Positions 1 through 7,932 of a DNA stretch of 12,676 bases are shown piece by piece. A program made the translations under genes and the position numbers. Below the pieces are notes generated by a model. The model saw only the letters and a list, made by a program, of their open reading frames with translations, ran no database searches and was not told the DNA's origin. This stretch comes from Caldilineaceae bacterium (GTDB taxonomy: Bacteria > Chloroflexota > Anaerolineae > Caldilineales > Caldilineaceae). Each line of letters begins with the position of its first letter. The stretch's first letter is position 1. The DNA lies in assembly GCA_028819675.1 (NCBI GenBank), contig JAPPKT010000326.1, forward strand, positions 1 to 12,676, given 5' to 3'.

Positions 1-53
1 TGATTCGGGCCGTCCCGGTACATCCCGAGCAGTTCTTCTATAAGCAGAGCTAG
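1..53 (+). CDS. C-terminal end of a probable ABC transporter solute-binding protein (partial)
   Basis: Only the last 16 codons are present. In the frame starting at base 3 they read IRAVPVHPEQFFYKQS, followed by a TAG stop at 51-53. The next genes are two permeases and two ATPases of the peptide/nickel/opine importer class, and in such operons the family 5 solute-binding lipoprotein usually comes first. The short tail is compatible with the end of such a protein but carries no diagnostic motif. The assignment is therefore an inference from context, and it could be some other gene that happens to end here. Confidence 0.5.
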   Translation, partial: IRAVPVHPEQFFYKQS

Positions 54-70
54 AATCAAAGATTAGCAGT

Positions 71-106
71 AGGCCGGCGGCCAGTTTCCTACTTGACCGC
101 CGGCCT
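71..106 (+). promoter_or_regulatory. Intergenic hairpin between binding-protein gene and permease gene
   Basis: A perfect 10-bp inverted repeat, AGGCCGGCGG at 71-80 and CCGCCGGCCT at 97-106, encloses a 16-nt loop. It lies 17 nt after the upstream stop codon and 40 nt before the permease start. No run of T follows, so it does not look like an intrinsic terminator. In importer operons a stable stem at this place commonly protects the binding-protein mRNA from 3' decay, so that this protein outnumbers the permeases. That role is inferred. Confidence 0.6.
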
Positions 107-146
107 TCAGATACGTTCCCAGTAAACTGTTCGTCACTGCACTGTC

Positions 147-1145
147 ATGCGCGAATACATCCTGCGTCGCGTCCTGCAACTGATTCCGACGCTCATCCTT
201 ATTTCTATTGTCAGCTTTACGATCATCCAGCTCCCGCCGGGTGATTACGTGACCACCTATGTGGCCAACTTGGCAGCGGCCGGCGAGGAACTGAGCGAAG
301 AGGAAATCATGGCGCTGGAGGCCCACTACGGCCTGAACCAGCCCGGCTACATTCAGTACATCAAGTGGATCACGAACTTCGTGCAAGGGGATATGGGGCT
401 CTCATTTTATTGGGATCGCCCCGTCAACAGGCTCATAGGCGAGCGGCTGATGTTGACAATGATCATGTCATTCTTCACACTCCTCTTCGTCTACGCCATG
501 GCCATCCCCATCGGCATCTATTCCGCCGTGCGGCAATACAGCCTCGCCGACTATGTGTTTACCTTCATAGGCTTCATTGGTCTTGCGACGCCGAACTTCC
601 TTCTTGCACTCATCTTTATGTACATAGGCATCAAAGCCTTCGGCGCCAGTGCCGGCGGCCTCTTCTCCACCGAGTTTCTCGACGCGCCCTGGAGCGTTGC
701 CAGGGTCTGGGACATGCTCAAGCACATGTGGTTGCCGGTCGTGATTGTCGGCACCGCCGGCACCGCGGGGACCATCCGCGTGATGCGCGCGACGACACTG
801 GATGAACTTGGCCGCCCCTACGTCGAGACCGCGCGGTCCAAAGGCCTGCGCGAAGGTCCGCTCACCATGAAGTACCCTGTGCGCGTCGCCCTCAACCCGA
901 TCTTGAGCACCGTCGGCTGGCGGCTTCCCGAAATTGTCTCCGGCACCGTACTCGTTGCGCTCGTGTTGAACCTGCCCACGACCGGACCGCTGCTCTGGCG
1001 TGCTCTGATGTCGCAAGACCTTTACTTGGCTGCCAGCATGATCATGATACTGAGCACGCTCACCCTGATCGGCACTCTGATCTCGGACATCCTTCTGGCA
1101 TGGGTCGATCCGCGTATTCGCTACGGGGAGCGAGGTACGACATGA
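147..1145 (+). CDS. oppB: ABC transporter permease, DppB/OppB type
   Basis: This 332-residue protein is one of the two membrane subunits of a peptide/nickel/opine-class ABC importer. It opens with the typical basic start MREYILRR and a first membrane helix at about residues 9-28. A periplasmic segment follows containing the family hallmark LPPGDY (29-34). Further helices lie at about 102-127, 135-160, 195-212 and in the C-terminal third. The cytoplasmic EAA-type loop that docks on the ATPase is seen near 219-240 (YVETARSKGL). The length is normal for the family. ATG 147 is the only in-frame ATG, GTG or TTG after the stop codon at 123-125, and no clear Shine-Dalgarno sequence precedes it. The stop overlaps the start of the next permease gene (ATGA), which implies translational coupling. 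The substrate cannot be read from this subunit. Confidence 0.93.
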   Translation: MREYILRRVLQLIPTLILISIVSFTIIQLPPGDYVTTYVANLAAAGEELSEEEIMALEAHYGLNQPGYIQYIKWITNFVQGDMGLSFYWDRPVNRLIGERLMLTMIMSFFTLLFVYAMAIPIGIYSAVRQYSLADYVFTFIGFIGLATPNFLLALIFMYIGIKAFGASAGGLFSTEFLDAPWSVARVWDMLKHMWLPVVIVGTAGTAGTIRVMRATTLDELGRPYVETARSKGLREGPLTMKYPVRVALNPILSTVGWRLPEIVSGTVLVALVLNLPTTGPLLWRALMSQDLYLAASMIMILSTLTLIGTLISDILLAWVDPRIRYGERGTT

Positions 1146-2329
1146 CCACTTCTGCCGCGCCCGAGTCGGCATCCTCACCCTACGAAAGTGGAAACCTGTC
1201 CGATCTCCTGGAGGCCGAAGGCACGATTGGCGAATCCAGAACCCAGTTCCTAACGCCGCGACAGCTGATGCTGCTCCGCTTCAAGCGCAATAAACTGGCT
1301 GTAATTTCTTTCTGGTTTCTCGCCCTTCTCTATCTTTCAGCGCTGTTTGCCCCGGTCATCTCGCCATACGACAAAACGCACCGTTTCAACAAGCATCTAT
1401 ATCTTCCTCCCAGAGAGATTCATATTTTTTCTGAGGACGGAGGCCTGAAGCGTCCCTTCGTCTACGCGGTCAAAATTGAGACAAACAAGGAGACTTTTAC
1501 ACGCGATTTTGTCGAAGACCGCAGCCAGCAGTATCCCGTCCAGTTCTTTGTGAAAGGGGACCCCTACAAGCTCTGGGGCCTCTTCAGGATGGACTGGCAT
1601 CTCTTCGGTGTCGAAAACGCCGAAGAGGTCGGCCCCATCTTTCTACTGGGGGGAGACAAGTTCGGCCGGGATATCCTGGGCCGCGCCCTGTACGGAGGAC
1701 GCATTTCCTTGACTATAGGTCTCGTGGGGGTCACCATCAGCCTCATCATTGGCCTGCTCCTGGGGGGCCTGTCGGGGCTCTACGGGGGCGTCGTTGACAA
1801 CCTCATCCAGCGGCTGATCGAGTTCATTCGATCTATCCCAACGATTCCCCTGTGGATGGGATTGGCCGCAGCTCTGCCTGCCGACTGGCCCCAAATCCGA
1901 ATCTATTTCGGCATCACCATCATCCTTTCATTGCTCGCCTGGACAACACTGGCGCGCGTTGTGAGGGGGAAGTTCCTCTCCCTCCGCAATGAAGACTTCG
2001 TCCTCGCCGCCCAGTCTGCCGGCGCCAACCAGTGGTACCTGATCTGGCAGCACCTCGTACCCTCCTTCATGAGCTACGTGCTCGTGGACATTACCCTGGC
2101 CATTCCCGGCATGATTATCGGAGAAACCGCACTGAGCTTTCTAGGGCTGGGACTGGTATCGCCGACTGTCAGTTGGGGTGTGATGCTGAAAGACGCGCAG
2201 CAAGTCGTCGAGATTGCGATTCATCCGTGGATCCTGTGGCCCGCCATGTTCGTAGTCGTCACCGTGCTGGCCCTGAACTTCATCGGTGACGGCCTGCGCG
2301 ACGCTGCGGACCCGTACGCTGACCTGTAA
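1142..2329 (+). CDS. oppC: ABC transporter permease, DppC/OppC type with long external insert
   Basis: This is the second membrane subunit, 395 residues from ATG 1142. That start overlaps the stop of the first permease gene and is preceded by purine-rich sequence (gggagcgagg). An in-frame ATG at 1100 lies inside the upstream gene and is less likely. Helix 1 is at about 51-72. The permease core begins near GGDKFGRDILGRALYGGRIS (170-189), and the EAA-type loop is near 284-308. Ordinary OppC proteins have about 300 residues. The excess here is a cytoplasmic N-tail of about 50 residues and an external insert of about 90 residues (about 74-165) with the segments LYLPPREIHIF and FFVKGDPYKLWGL. Long forms with this insert are a recognisable subgroup of peptide/oligosaccharide permeases. 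The insert probably faces the binding protein, but this is inferred. Confidence 0.92.
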   Translation: MTTSAAPESASSPYESGNLSDLLEAEGTIGESRTQFLTPRQLMLLRFKRNKLAVISFWFLALLYLSALFAPVISPYDKTHRFNKHLYLPPREIHIFSEDGGLKRPFVYAVKIETNKETFTRDFVEDRSQQYPVQFFVKGDPYKLWGLFRMDWHLFGVENAEEVGPIFLLGGDKFGRDILGRALYGGRISLTIGLVGVTISLIIGLLLGGLSGLYGGVVDNLIQRLIEFIRSIPTIPLWMGLAAALPADWPQIRIYFGITIILSLLAWTTLARVVRGKFLSLRNEDFVLAAQSAGANQWYLIWQHLVPSFMSYVLVDITLAIPGMIIGETALSFLGLGLVSPTVSWGVMLKDAQQVVEIAIHPWILWPAMFVVVTVLALNFIGDGLRDAADPYADL

Positions 2330-2405
2330 CTGCCAACTTCTGAGGCGCAGCCCTTCTTTAGCTTGGTTAGAGGTCTTACGCCGTTCGTTTGTCCCTGAAC
2401 TTCCT

Positions 2406-3455
2406 ATGGACAACCTGCTCGAAGTCAAGAACCTGCAGACGCACTTCTTTATGGCCGAAGGGGTCGCCAAGGCCGTCGACAGCACGACCTTTTCCATACG
2501 CCGCGGGCAGGTCCTGGGCGTCGTCGGCGAGAGTGGCTGCGGCAAGAGCGTCACCGCCCGCTCGATCATGCGTATGGTGAGGCCGCCCGGCCATACAGTG
2601 GATGGCGAAATCCTATACTCGCGAGACGACCAGAACGGGCAGGACATGACTCTGGACCTGCTTCAACTTCCCGCCACGGGCACGGAGATGCGCGCGATTC
2701 GCGGCGGGGAGATCGCCATGATCTTCCAGGAACCGCGCGCCTCGCTCAGTCCGGTCCATCGCATCGGCGACCAGATATCTGAAAACATCCTTTTGCACCA
2801 GTCCGTAGCTCAGGCCGAAGCCGAAGACATCGCCGTCGAAATGTTGCGGCAAGTGCATATTCCGTTGGCCGAGCAGCGGATGGGCGCCTTCGCCCACCAG
2901 CTGAGCGGCGGTATGTGCCAGCGTGTCATGATTGCAATGGCCCTTTCTTGCCACCCTAGTCTCCTTATCGCCGACGAACCAACCACGGCCTTGGACGTGA
3001 CCACCGAAGCCCAGATCCTGGAGCTCATGCAAGGGCTGCAGGCCGATCTGAATATGGCTATCATGTTCATCACCCACGACTTGGGCGTCGTCGCCGATAT
3101 GGCCGACGAGGTCGCGGTAATGTACCTGGGCAAGATCGTTGAACAGGGCGCAGCCGCCGACATTTTCCGCGACCCCAAGCACCCCTACACGATCGCACTT
3201 CTGGAGTCGCTGCCGCGCATGGACCAGCGGCGGGAGTGGCTGCAAACGATCCGCGGCGTAGTGCCTGACCCCTACATTACGCTCAAAGGCTGTCCATTCC
3301 ATCCGCGTTGCGCCGACTTCATGCCCGGTGTTTGCGACGAAATCTTGCCCCAGCCAATAACCTTGGAAGACAACCGCGAGGTGCGTTGCCTCCTCTATAC
3401 GGAACACGCACATCAGGAAAGCGCCCCAGTCGCAGAGGACACAAGCCATCAATAG
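2406..3455 (+). CDS. oppD: ABC transporter ATP-binding protein, OppD/DppD type
   Basis: This 349-residue cytoplasmic ATPase powers the importer as half of an OppD-OppF heterodimer. Visible motifs are Walker A GESGCGKS at 41-48, Q-loop [10 protein letters not shown], signature LSGGMCQ at 166-172, Walker B LLIADE at 186-191, and the switch histidine in ITHD at 222-225. The C-terminal oligopeptide-transporter motif GCPFHPRC is at 295-302. All catalytic residues are present. One small oddity is a Cys after LSGGM, where OppD proteins usually have Arg. ATG 2406 matches the family start ([10 protein letters not shown]). It follows a 76-nt gap after the permease and lacks an obvious Shine-Dalgarno sequence. 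The stop lies 8 nt inside the proposed start region of the next ATPase gene. Confidence 0.94.
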   Translation: MDNLLEVKNLQTHFFMAEGVAKAVDSTTFSIRRGQVLGVVGESGCGKSVTARSIMRMVRPPGHTVDGEILYSRDDQNGQDMTLDLLQLPATGTEMRAIRGGEIAMIFQEPRASLSPVHRIGDQISENILLHQSVAQAEAEDIAVEMLRQVHIPLAEQRMGAFAHQLSGGMCQRVMIAMALSCHPSLLIADEPTTALDVTTEAQILELMQGLQADLNMAIMFITHDLGVVADMADEVAVMYLGKIVEQGAAADIFRDPKHPYTIALLESLPRMDQRREWLQTIRGVVPDPYITLKGCPFHPRCADFMPGVCDEILPQPITLEDNREVRCLLYTEHAHQESAPVAEDTSHQ

Positions 3456-4485
3456 CGATTTTGACAGCTATTCACTCCTGGAAGTAAACGGGCTGAAAAA
3501 ACACTTTCCAATCACAGCCGGACTTTTCTCCAAGGTCGTCAGCCACATCAAGGCCGTGGATGGCGTCGACTTTGCTCTGCAAAAGGGCGAGACGCTGGGT
3601 CTGGTCGGCGAGAGTGGCTGCGGCAAGACCACAGTGGGTCGCCTGATCATGCGCCTGTACGAGCCGACAGCTGGCAACATTCAGTTTCGTCCTCAAGGCG
3701 AAGAGGGTGAGGATTACAACCTGGCCACACTGGACGACGCCGCACTCCGCCCCGTGCGCTCCCACTTGCAGATGATCTTCCAGGACCCGTATACATCGCT
3801 GAATCCCCGCAAAACCCTCCTCGACATTATCGGCGAGCCTCTCCGCCTGAACGGTATGAGAAAAGGGTCCGAGCTCGAGGACCGCGTGGTGGAGATGCTG
3901 CGCCTCGTAGGTCTGCGCCCGGAATACATCACCCGCTACCCCCACGCATTCAGCGGCGGACAGCGCCAGCGCATCGGCATCGCCCGCGCCCTCATCCTCA
4001 ATCCCACCCTCGTCATCGCCGATGAGCCGGTCTCCGCACTCGACGTCTCCGTGCAGGCGCAGATACTCAACCTCCTCAAATTCCTCCAGCGCGAACTGGA
4101 CCTGACCTACCTGTTCATCGCCCATGACCTCGGCGTCGTCAAGCACATCAGCGACCGCGTGGCCGTCATGTACGTCGGCAAGCTGGTAGAGCTGGCAGAT
4201 GCTGACGACCTGTATCGGCAGCCGCTCCATCCCTACACCGAAGCTTTACTCTCCGCAGTGCACGTCGCGGGCCCGGCCCACAGCCGGCAGGAGCGTATCG
4301 TCCTCGAGGGAGAGGTAGCCGACCCCTCCAACCCGCCCTCCGGCTGCTACTTCCACCCCCGCTGCCGCTACGCCCAGGACCAATGTCACCAGGAAACGCC
4401 AGAACTGCGAAACCTGACTGGCGAGAGATACGTTGCCTGCCACTTCGCCGAAGAGCTTGACCTGGCGGGCGCCGGCACCACATAG
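3448..4485 (+). CDS. oppF: ABC transporter ATP-binding protein, OppF/DppF type, non-canonical start codon
   Basis: This is the second ATPase of the importer, about 345 residues if it begins at ATC 3448. Numbered from there, Walker A GESGCGKT is 54-61, signature FSGGQRQR 168-175, Walker B LVIADE 188-193, the switch His lies in IAHD 224-227, and GCYFHPRC is 299-306. The N-terminal strand typical of OppF ([13 protein letters not shown], then LFSK) is encoded from about 3475. No ATG, GTG or TTG occurs in frame between the stop at 3358-3360 and GTG 3556. Starting at GTG 3556 would give 309 residues and delete the first strand and the adenine-stacking region. ATC 3448 sits in the sequence ATCAATAG, which becomes a classical ATG start overlapping the oppD stop if one base differs. 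The gene is surely real. Only its start is uncertain. Confidence 0.88.
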   Translation: MNSDFDSYSLLEVNGLKKHFPITAGLFSKVVSHIKAVDGVDFALQKGETLGLVGESGCGKTTVGRLIMRLYEPTAGNIQFRPQGEEGEDYNLATLDDAALRPVRSHLQMIFQDPYTSLNPRKTLLDIIGEPLRLNGMRKGSELEDRVVEMLRLVGLRPEYITRYPHAFSGGQRQRIGIARALILNPTLVIADEPVSALDVSVQAQILNLLKFLQRELDLTYLFIAHDLGVVKHISDRVAVMYVGKLVELADADDLYRQPLHPYTEALLSAVHVAGPAHSRQERIVLEGEVADPSNPPSGCYFHPRCRYAQDQCHQETPELRNLTGERYVACHFAEELDLAGAGTT

Positions 4486-4503
4486 ACCCAACTGAATTCA
4501 AAT

Positions 4504-4510
4504 GAGGAGA
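4504..4510 (+). promoter_or_regulatory. Ribosome binding site of the beta-propeller gene
   Basis: GAGGAGA lies 8 nt upstream of ATG 4519. It is the clearest Shine-Dalgarno sequence in the plus-strand operon and fixes the start of the following gene. An out-of-frame ATG at 4511 is too close to this site to be used. Confidence 0.6.
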
Positions 4511-4518
4511 ATGCGCTG

Positions 4519-5676
4519 ATGACCATGCGCCCCATCACTTCCGGGCCCAAGCATCACTGGTTCGGTTACTATGACAAGCTGCAGTTCGACCCCTCCAGCC
4601 GCTACGTACTCGGGATGGAAGTCGATTTCGAGCATCGCTCGCCGAACGCAGAGGATCTGATAGGCATCGGTATGATTGATCTTGCCGACGGCAACCGCTG
4701 GATTGAGTTGGGCGAGACCAGGGCCTGGTGCTGGCAACAGGGCTGTATGCTTCAATGGATCCCCGGCTCGGACCGCGAAGTTGTCTGGAACGACCGAGTG
4801 GACGGCCGCTTCGTTTGCCACATTTTAGACGTCCATTCGGGCAAGAAGCGCACGGTCGGATACCCAATATATACCGTCTCTCCCGACGGCCGCACCGCCA
4901 TCGGCGCCGACTTCCGCCGCATCAACCACATGCGGCCCGGCTACGGCTACGCCGGCATCCCCGACCCCAACTTCGACCAGCTGGCGCCCGATGACGTAGG
5001 CATCCACCGTGTTGACCTTGAGACGGGCGACGCGTCGCTCATCATCTCCATCGCCCAGGTCGCCGCCATCCCTTATCCCCACAAGGACATCAGCGGCGCC
5101 AGACACTACTTCAATCACCTGCTCTACAATACCGATGGCTCACGCTTCATCTTCCTCCACCGCTGGCGCTTCGGCGATGCCGGTTTCGCAACGCGTATGA
5201 TGACGGCCGCGACTGACGGCTCCGACATCTACCCTGTCGACCAGTACGGGCACACATCCCACTTCATCTGGCGCGACCCCGAACAGATCCTGGCGTGGGC
5301 CAGGCACCCTTCCAACGGCGACGCCTTCTACATTTATCGTGACGGCACGCAGGACGTGGAGGTGATCGGCAAAGGCGTGATGAAGCTGAACGGGCACTGC
5401 ACCTATCTTGCCGACACAAACTGGATTCTCAACGACACCTATCCCGTGCCCAGGGGTGACGGCCGGGTTCAGGAGCTGTATCTATACAATGTGGAGAGTG
5501 GCGAGAGGACAGAGCTGGGAGAATACACTTCATACCCGGAATACACGGGCGAGTGGCGCTGCGACCTGCATCCGCGCTCCAGCCCGGACGGCAGACTGAT
5601 CACCGTCGATTCAGTGCACGGAGGCAACGGTCGGCAAATCTATCTGATGGATATCTCAGCACACCAGGGCGCTTAG
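4519..5676 (+). CDS. Beta-propeller protein resembling oligogalacturonate lyase (TolB-like fold), function unproven
   Basis: The 385-residue protein has no signal peptide or membrane helix, so it is probably cytoplasmic. Repeated aromatic and SPDGR/NTDGSRF-type blade motifs (about 119-125 and 203-211) indicate a beta-propeller. Conserved-looking blocks are HHWFGYYDK (12-20), AWCWQQGCMLQW (69-80), RPGYGYAG (139-146), HYFNHLLYNTDGSRFIFLHRW (196-216), GHTSHFIWRD (244-253), NGHCTYLADTNWI (291-303) and CDLHPRSSPDGR (348-359). The His residues in several blades (196, 200, 245, 248, 293, 351) could form a metal site like that of PL22 oligogalacturonate lyases, to which this uncharacterised family is remotely similar. 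It follows oppF by 33 bp and is probably in the same operon, so it may act on the imported compound. Pectin-fragment cleavage is a hypothesis. A non-enzymatic propeller is the alternative. Confidence 0.75.
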   Translation: MTMRPITSGPKHHWFGYYDKLQFDPSSRYVLGMEVDFEHRSPNAEDLIGIGMIDLADGNRWIELGETRAWCWQQGCMLQWIPGSDREVVWNDRVDGRFVCHILDVHSGKKRTVGYPIYTVSPDGRTAIGADFRRINHMRPGYGYAGIPDPNFDQLAPDDVGIHRVDLETGDASLIISIAQVAAIPYPHKDISGARHYFNHLLYNTDGSRFIFLHRWRFGDAGFATRMMTAATDGSDIYPVDQYGHTSHFIWRDPEQILAWARHPSNGDAFYIYRDGTQDVEVIGKGVMKLNGHCTYLADTNWILNDTYPVPRGDGRVQELYLYNVESGERTELGEYTSYPEYTGEWRCDLHPRSSPDGRLITVDSVHGGNGRQIYLMDISAHQGA

Positions 5677-5688
5677 GAGAATTCGGAG

Positions 5689-5757
5689 AAGAGGGCTCTG
5701 ATGTCAGGGCCCGAGTTAAGACAGGGGTGAGCTAATTCCAGGAGTAAGAGCCCTTTT
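5689..5757 (+). terminator. Weak candidate terminator at the convergent junction
   Basis: AAGAGGGCTCT (5689-5699) can pair with AGAGCCCTTTT (5747-5757), giving 11 pairs with one G-T wobble and a 47-nt loop. A short T tract is part of the 3' arm. It follows the propeller gene and its right arm reaches into the last codons of the convergent PH-domain gene. The loop is long and the T tract short, so termination by it is only a possibility. Confidence 0.3.
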
Positions 5758-6265
5758 CGTCCTGGGGAATCGAAGCGAAGCTTTGCATTGCCTGCCGTCT
5801 TTCCGGCGTCAGTCCGGCGCGGCTGGCAATTTCCTCTGCCAGCTCAGGGATGAAGGGAAGGTCCTCCCGAAACAGTACGGTTGAGTCTTCCGGAGTGTAA
5901 TGAACTTGCAGGTCGACGTCCTCCTGGCTCGCCTCCCTTCTGCGCACGACCACGTCCAGGCGTGTCATGTGCCCCCACTCCCATTTGCGCGAGATCGCCC
6001 AGAAGCGTAACGGGCTCCTGATCACGAGCCCTTCATCCGAGACTTCGTATACGGTGCCGATATCGATGACGTGCCCGTAAAGGAGAAGCGCCCCCCAGAT
6101 CAGGAAAGTCCAGGCAATGGCCTCCACGAAGAAGAGCCGGTCGATTCCCATTGTGAATGTCAAAGTACCCGCAATGAGCAGGGCGGCCGCCGACACCATC
6201 GACTTCGGTCGGCCTCGGAATCTCACCGCTTCTCGGACGTCTTCTGCTTGAAGGGAATCAGCCAT
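5732..6265 (-). CDS. Small membrane protein with bacterial PH-like domain
   Basis: From ATG 6265 the protein has 177 residues. An N-terminal basic stretch (15-21) is followed by two hydrophobic helices at about 24-41 and 46-65. Then comes a segment typical of bacterial PH (DUF304/YdbS-like) domains: TVYEVSDEGLVIRSPL at 71-86, with WEWGHMTRLDVV after it. A helical tail (about 138-150) and a polar C-terminus end the protein. Such proteins sit in the cytoplasmic membrane with the PH domain inside, and their roles are mostly unknown. The frame is open upstream to TTG 6355 and ATG 6352, but that extension (MQPAGQRGNERLR) has no family character. The Shine-Dalgarno sequence before 6265 is poor, so the start is not certain. 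The gene lies 210 bp downstream of the ATPase gene and probably has its own promoter. Confidence 0.72.
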   Translation of the reverse strand: MADSLQAEDVREAVRFRGRPKSMVSAAALLIAGTLTFTMGIDRLFFVEAIAWTFLIWGALLLYGHVIDIGTVYEVSDEGLVIRSPLRFWAISRKWEWGHMTRLDVVVRRREASQEDVDLQVHYTPEDSTVLFREDLPFIPELAEEIASRAGLTPERRQAMQSFASIPQDEKGSYSWN

Positions 6266-6475
6266 AGGACCATTCTGCCTTGAAAGGAATGAGTTGAAAG
6301 AGCTTCCACACAACCGCAGGCGTTCGTTTCCCCTTTGCCCGGCGGGCTGCATCAAATGGACTGGGAATAGTATAGACCGAAGGGAGGAGCGAACAAAATC
6401 TGGCGGCCATCTACGTACTGAAAATAACCTCGTGCCATCCCGATATCTTCTTGCGCGCTTCCAGCTTCAGATTGC
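6266..6475. other. 210-bp intergenic region between the PH-domain and ATPase genes
   Basis: No gene is evident here apart from the in-frame upstream extension of the PH-domain frame as far as 6355. It contains the candidate minus-strand promoter at 6369-6397. I see no convincing terminator after the ATPase stop codon at 6476 and no repeats. Confidence 0.5.
6369..6397 (-). promoter_or_regulatory. Candidate promoter of the PH-domain gene
   Basis: On the minus strand, TATACT (6369-6374) matches the -10 consensus at five of six positions. A weak -35 candidate, TTTGTT (6392-6397), lies 17 bp upstream. Transcription would begin near 6362, about 97 nt before ATG 6265. This is pattern matching only. 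Confidence 0.3.
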
Positions 6476-7843
6476 TCAGTCGGTTACCAGCCGGTATCCC
6501 CTGCCTCGAACCGTGGTGATGTAAACAGGCTCTGACGGGTCCGGCTCCACCTTCTGGCGCAGCCGGCTGACCAGCTTCTCGATGCGGGCATCGTCCACAT
6601 TCAGCATGTGTTCGTCACCCCAAACGCCTTCGACAATCTGGAATTTATCTACAATGCTGTTGCTCATAATGTAGAGTAGCTTCATCAACCGAAATTCAAG
6701 CTGCGTGAGGTCGATCGGACGGCCGCCTACGGTCACCTCCCCGCTCTCTTCGTCTAGACGGAGCCCTTCCCCCAACGTCGCCGCAGTCTGGTGTGCCAAA
6801 ACATACTCGGCGAATAGACGGCAAAACGCGCGCAGCTCCTCCCGCTCCTGTACCAGGACGTGGTGCTTCATCAGCTGCAACATCGGGCCATCGTCAGGCT
6901 CCTGCCCGGAGAACAGAAGGCGCAATGCCACCTGCTGCTCTGTCGTGCAGCTCTTCCATATCTTCTCGCCTTCGCTCTGCAGAGTCAGATCGCCGCGCAG
7001 CTGCTCTATCTGACCCCTAAGAAACGCGAAGCGATTCTGCCCGCCCTCACTGTCCCGATCTAACGCCGCCTCCGCACGCGCCAGAATTCGGCTGACCCCG
7101 GTCAGATAGCCCGGATGCCCACCCGTCCACTGGTAGACAAAGTCGATATCTTCCTCAAAAGGGACGACGCCATTCTGCGCGCCGAAACGACGCAGGTATC
7201 GTTCCACGTCATGTCGGGGAAGGGGTGCAAGGTGCCACGGATGGTGGGCAAATAGCTCGCGAAATTCGCCGCTGTGATCGCCGGGTCGCAGAGTCGCCAG
7301 TGGCCGTACCGTTGCTGTAACAAATACTAGCCGGTTGCCGTAACGGTCCTTCTTGGCTCTCAGGTTGAGAAACACACGCGTGTCGATCCGCTGAAACGGC
7401 TCGTCAAATTCGTCGAAAAGCAGGATCAGTTTGTACTCATCCTTATGCAGCGCGGCGGTCAACCCGTTGCTGAAACTCAGAGGAACCTGAAAAACATTTG
7501 CGGGGGCAATCAGGGCCTCGTAGGCCTCCTGCAGTTCCCGGCTTTCTGCCAGGACAGGGCTGCTCTCCTGCAGACATCTCAGCACCAATTCATAGAACCC
7601 CTGCTCCGTCATATCCAGCATGCGGTTACAGTCAATGTAAACCGGTAGAATCGCACCGCCTTCTTCGCCCAGATTTTGCAGCCAGACATCGGCGTGTGCC
7701 AGTACTCGCATTAGCGAAGACTTGCCCACATTGCTGAAGCCCGTTACCTCGACACAGTGGGAGTTGCTGAGCAACTGAATGATGGGCCCCACGTCGGTCT
7801 GCCTCATATCGCTTACTTCGGACTGGCGCAGAGTCGTTGCCAT
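6476..7843 (-). CDS. STAND/AAA-type ATPase with C-terminal OmpR/PhoB winged helix (probable transcription regulator)
   Basis: From ATG 7843, preceded by GGAGG at good spacing, the protein has 455 residues. The N-terminal NTPase has P-loop GFSNVGKSS (35-43), Walker B LILLFDEFD (139-147), a sensor-like strand VFVTATVRP (173-181) and the WTGGHPGYL motif (239-247) typical of AAA_16/archaeal-type STAND ATPases. After a helical linker, residues 362-453 form an OmpR/PhoB winged helix. Its recognition helix lies near NVDDARIEKLVSRLRQ (415-430), and its wing at ITTVRGRGYRL (442-452). No receiver or tetratricopeptide domain is present, so nucleotide state rather than phosphorylation should control DNA binding. 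A TTG start at 7942 would add 33 residues and overlap the upstream gene by 14 nt, but I prefer 7843. It probably regulates a neighbour. Its target is unknown. Confidence 0.85.
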   Translation of the reverse strand: MATTLRQSEVSDMRQTDVGPIIQLLSNSHCVEVTGFSNVGKSSLMRVLAHADVWLQNLGEEGGAILPVYIDCNRMLDMTEQGFYELVLRCLQESSPVLAESRELQEAYEALIAPANVFQVPLSFSNGLTAALHKDEYKLILLFDEFDEPFQRIDTRVFLNLRAKKDRYGNRLVFVTATVRPLATLRPGDHSGEFRELFAHHPWHLAPLPRHDVERYLRRFGAQNGVVPFEEDIDFVYQWTGGHPGYLTGVSRILARAEAALDRDSEGGQNRFAFLRGQIEQLRGDLTLQSEGEKIWKSCTTEQQVALRLLFSGQEPDDGPMLQLMKHHVLVQEREELRAFCRLFAEYVLAHQTAATLGEGLRLDEESGEVTVGGRPIDLTQLEFRLMKLLYIMSNSIVDKFQIVEGVWGDEHMLNVDDARIEKLVSRLRQKVEPDPSEPVYITTVRGRGYRLVTD

Positions 7844-7903
7844 AGGCCCCTCCGAACCACAGCCATTCGTATCTTGAATCGCTACTGAGATTCTGTTTCC
7901 CAC

Positions 7904-7932
7904 ATTTTCGACAACTTGCCCTGACTCGTCAA
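7904..7932 (-). promoter_or_regulatory. Candidate internal promoter of the ATPase-winged-helix gene
   Basis: On the minus strand TTGACG (7927-7932) and GAAAAT (7904-7909) are spaced by 17 bp, matching the -35 consensus at five and the -10 at four of six positions. The site overlaps the stop codon of the GlmL-like gene and would give a leader of about 54 nt before ATG 7843. It would allow the regulator to be made independently of the membrane cluster. Confidence 0.35.

Noticed and set aside
71..106. Hairpin as an intrinsic terminator
   Set aside because: No T tract follows the stem, and the downstream permease genes need transcription from the same operon.
2613..4230. Long minus-strand open frames (279 and 252 codons) opposite the two ATPase genes
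   Set aside because: They mirror GC-rich coding sequence with intact ATPase motifs on the plus strand and encode no recognisable domain.
3556..4485. GTG 3556 as the true start of the oppF-type gene
   Set aside because: It would delete the conserved N-terminal strand, which is clearly encoded upstream in the same frame.
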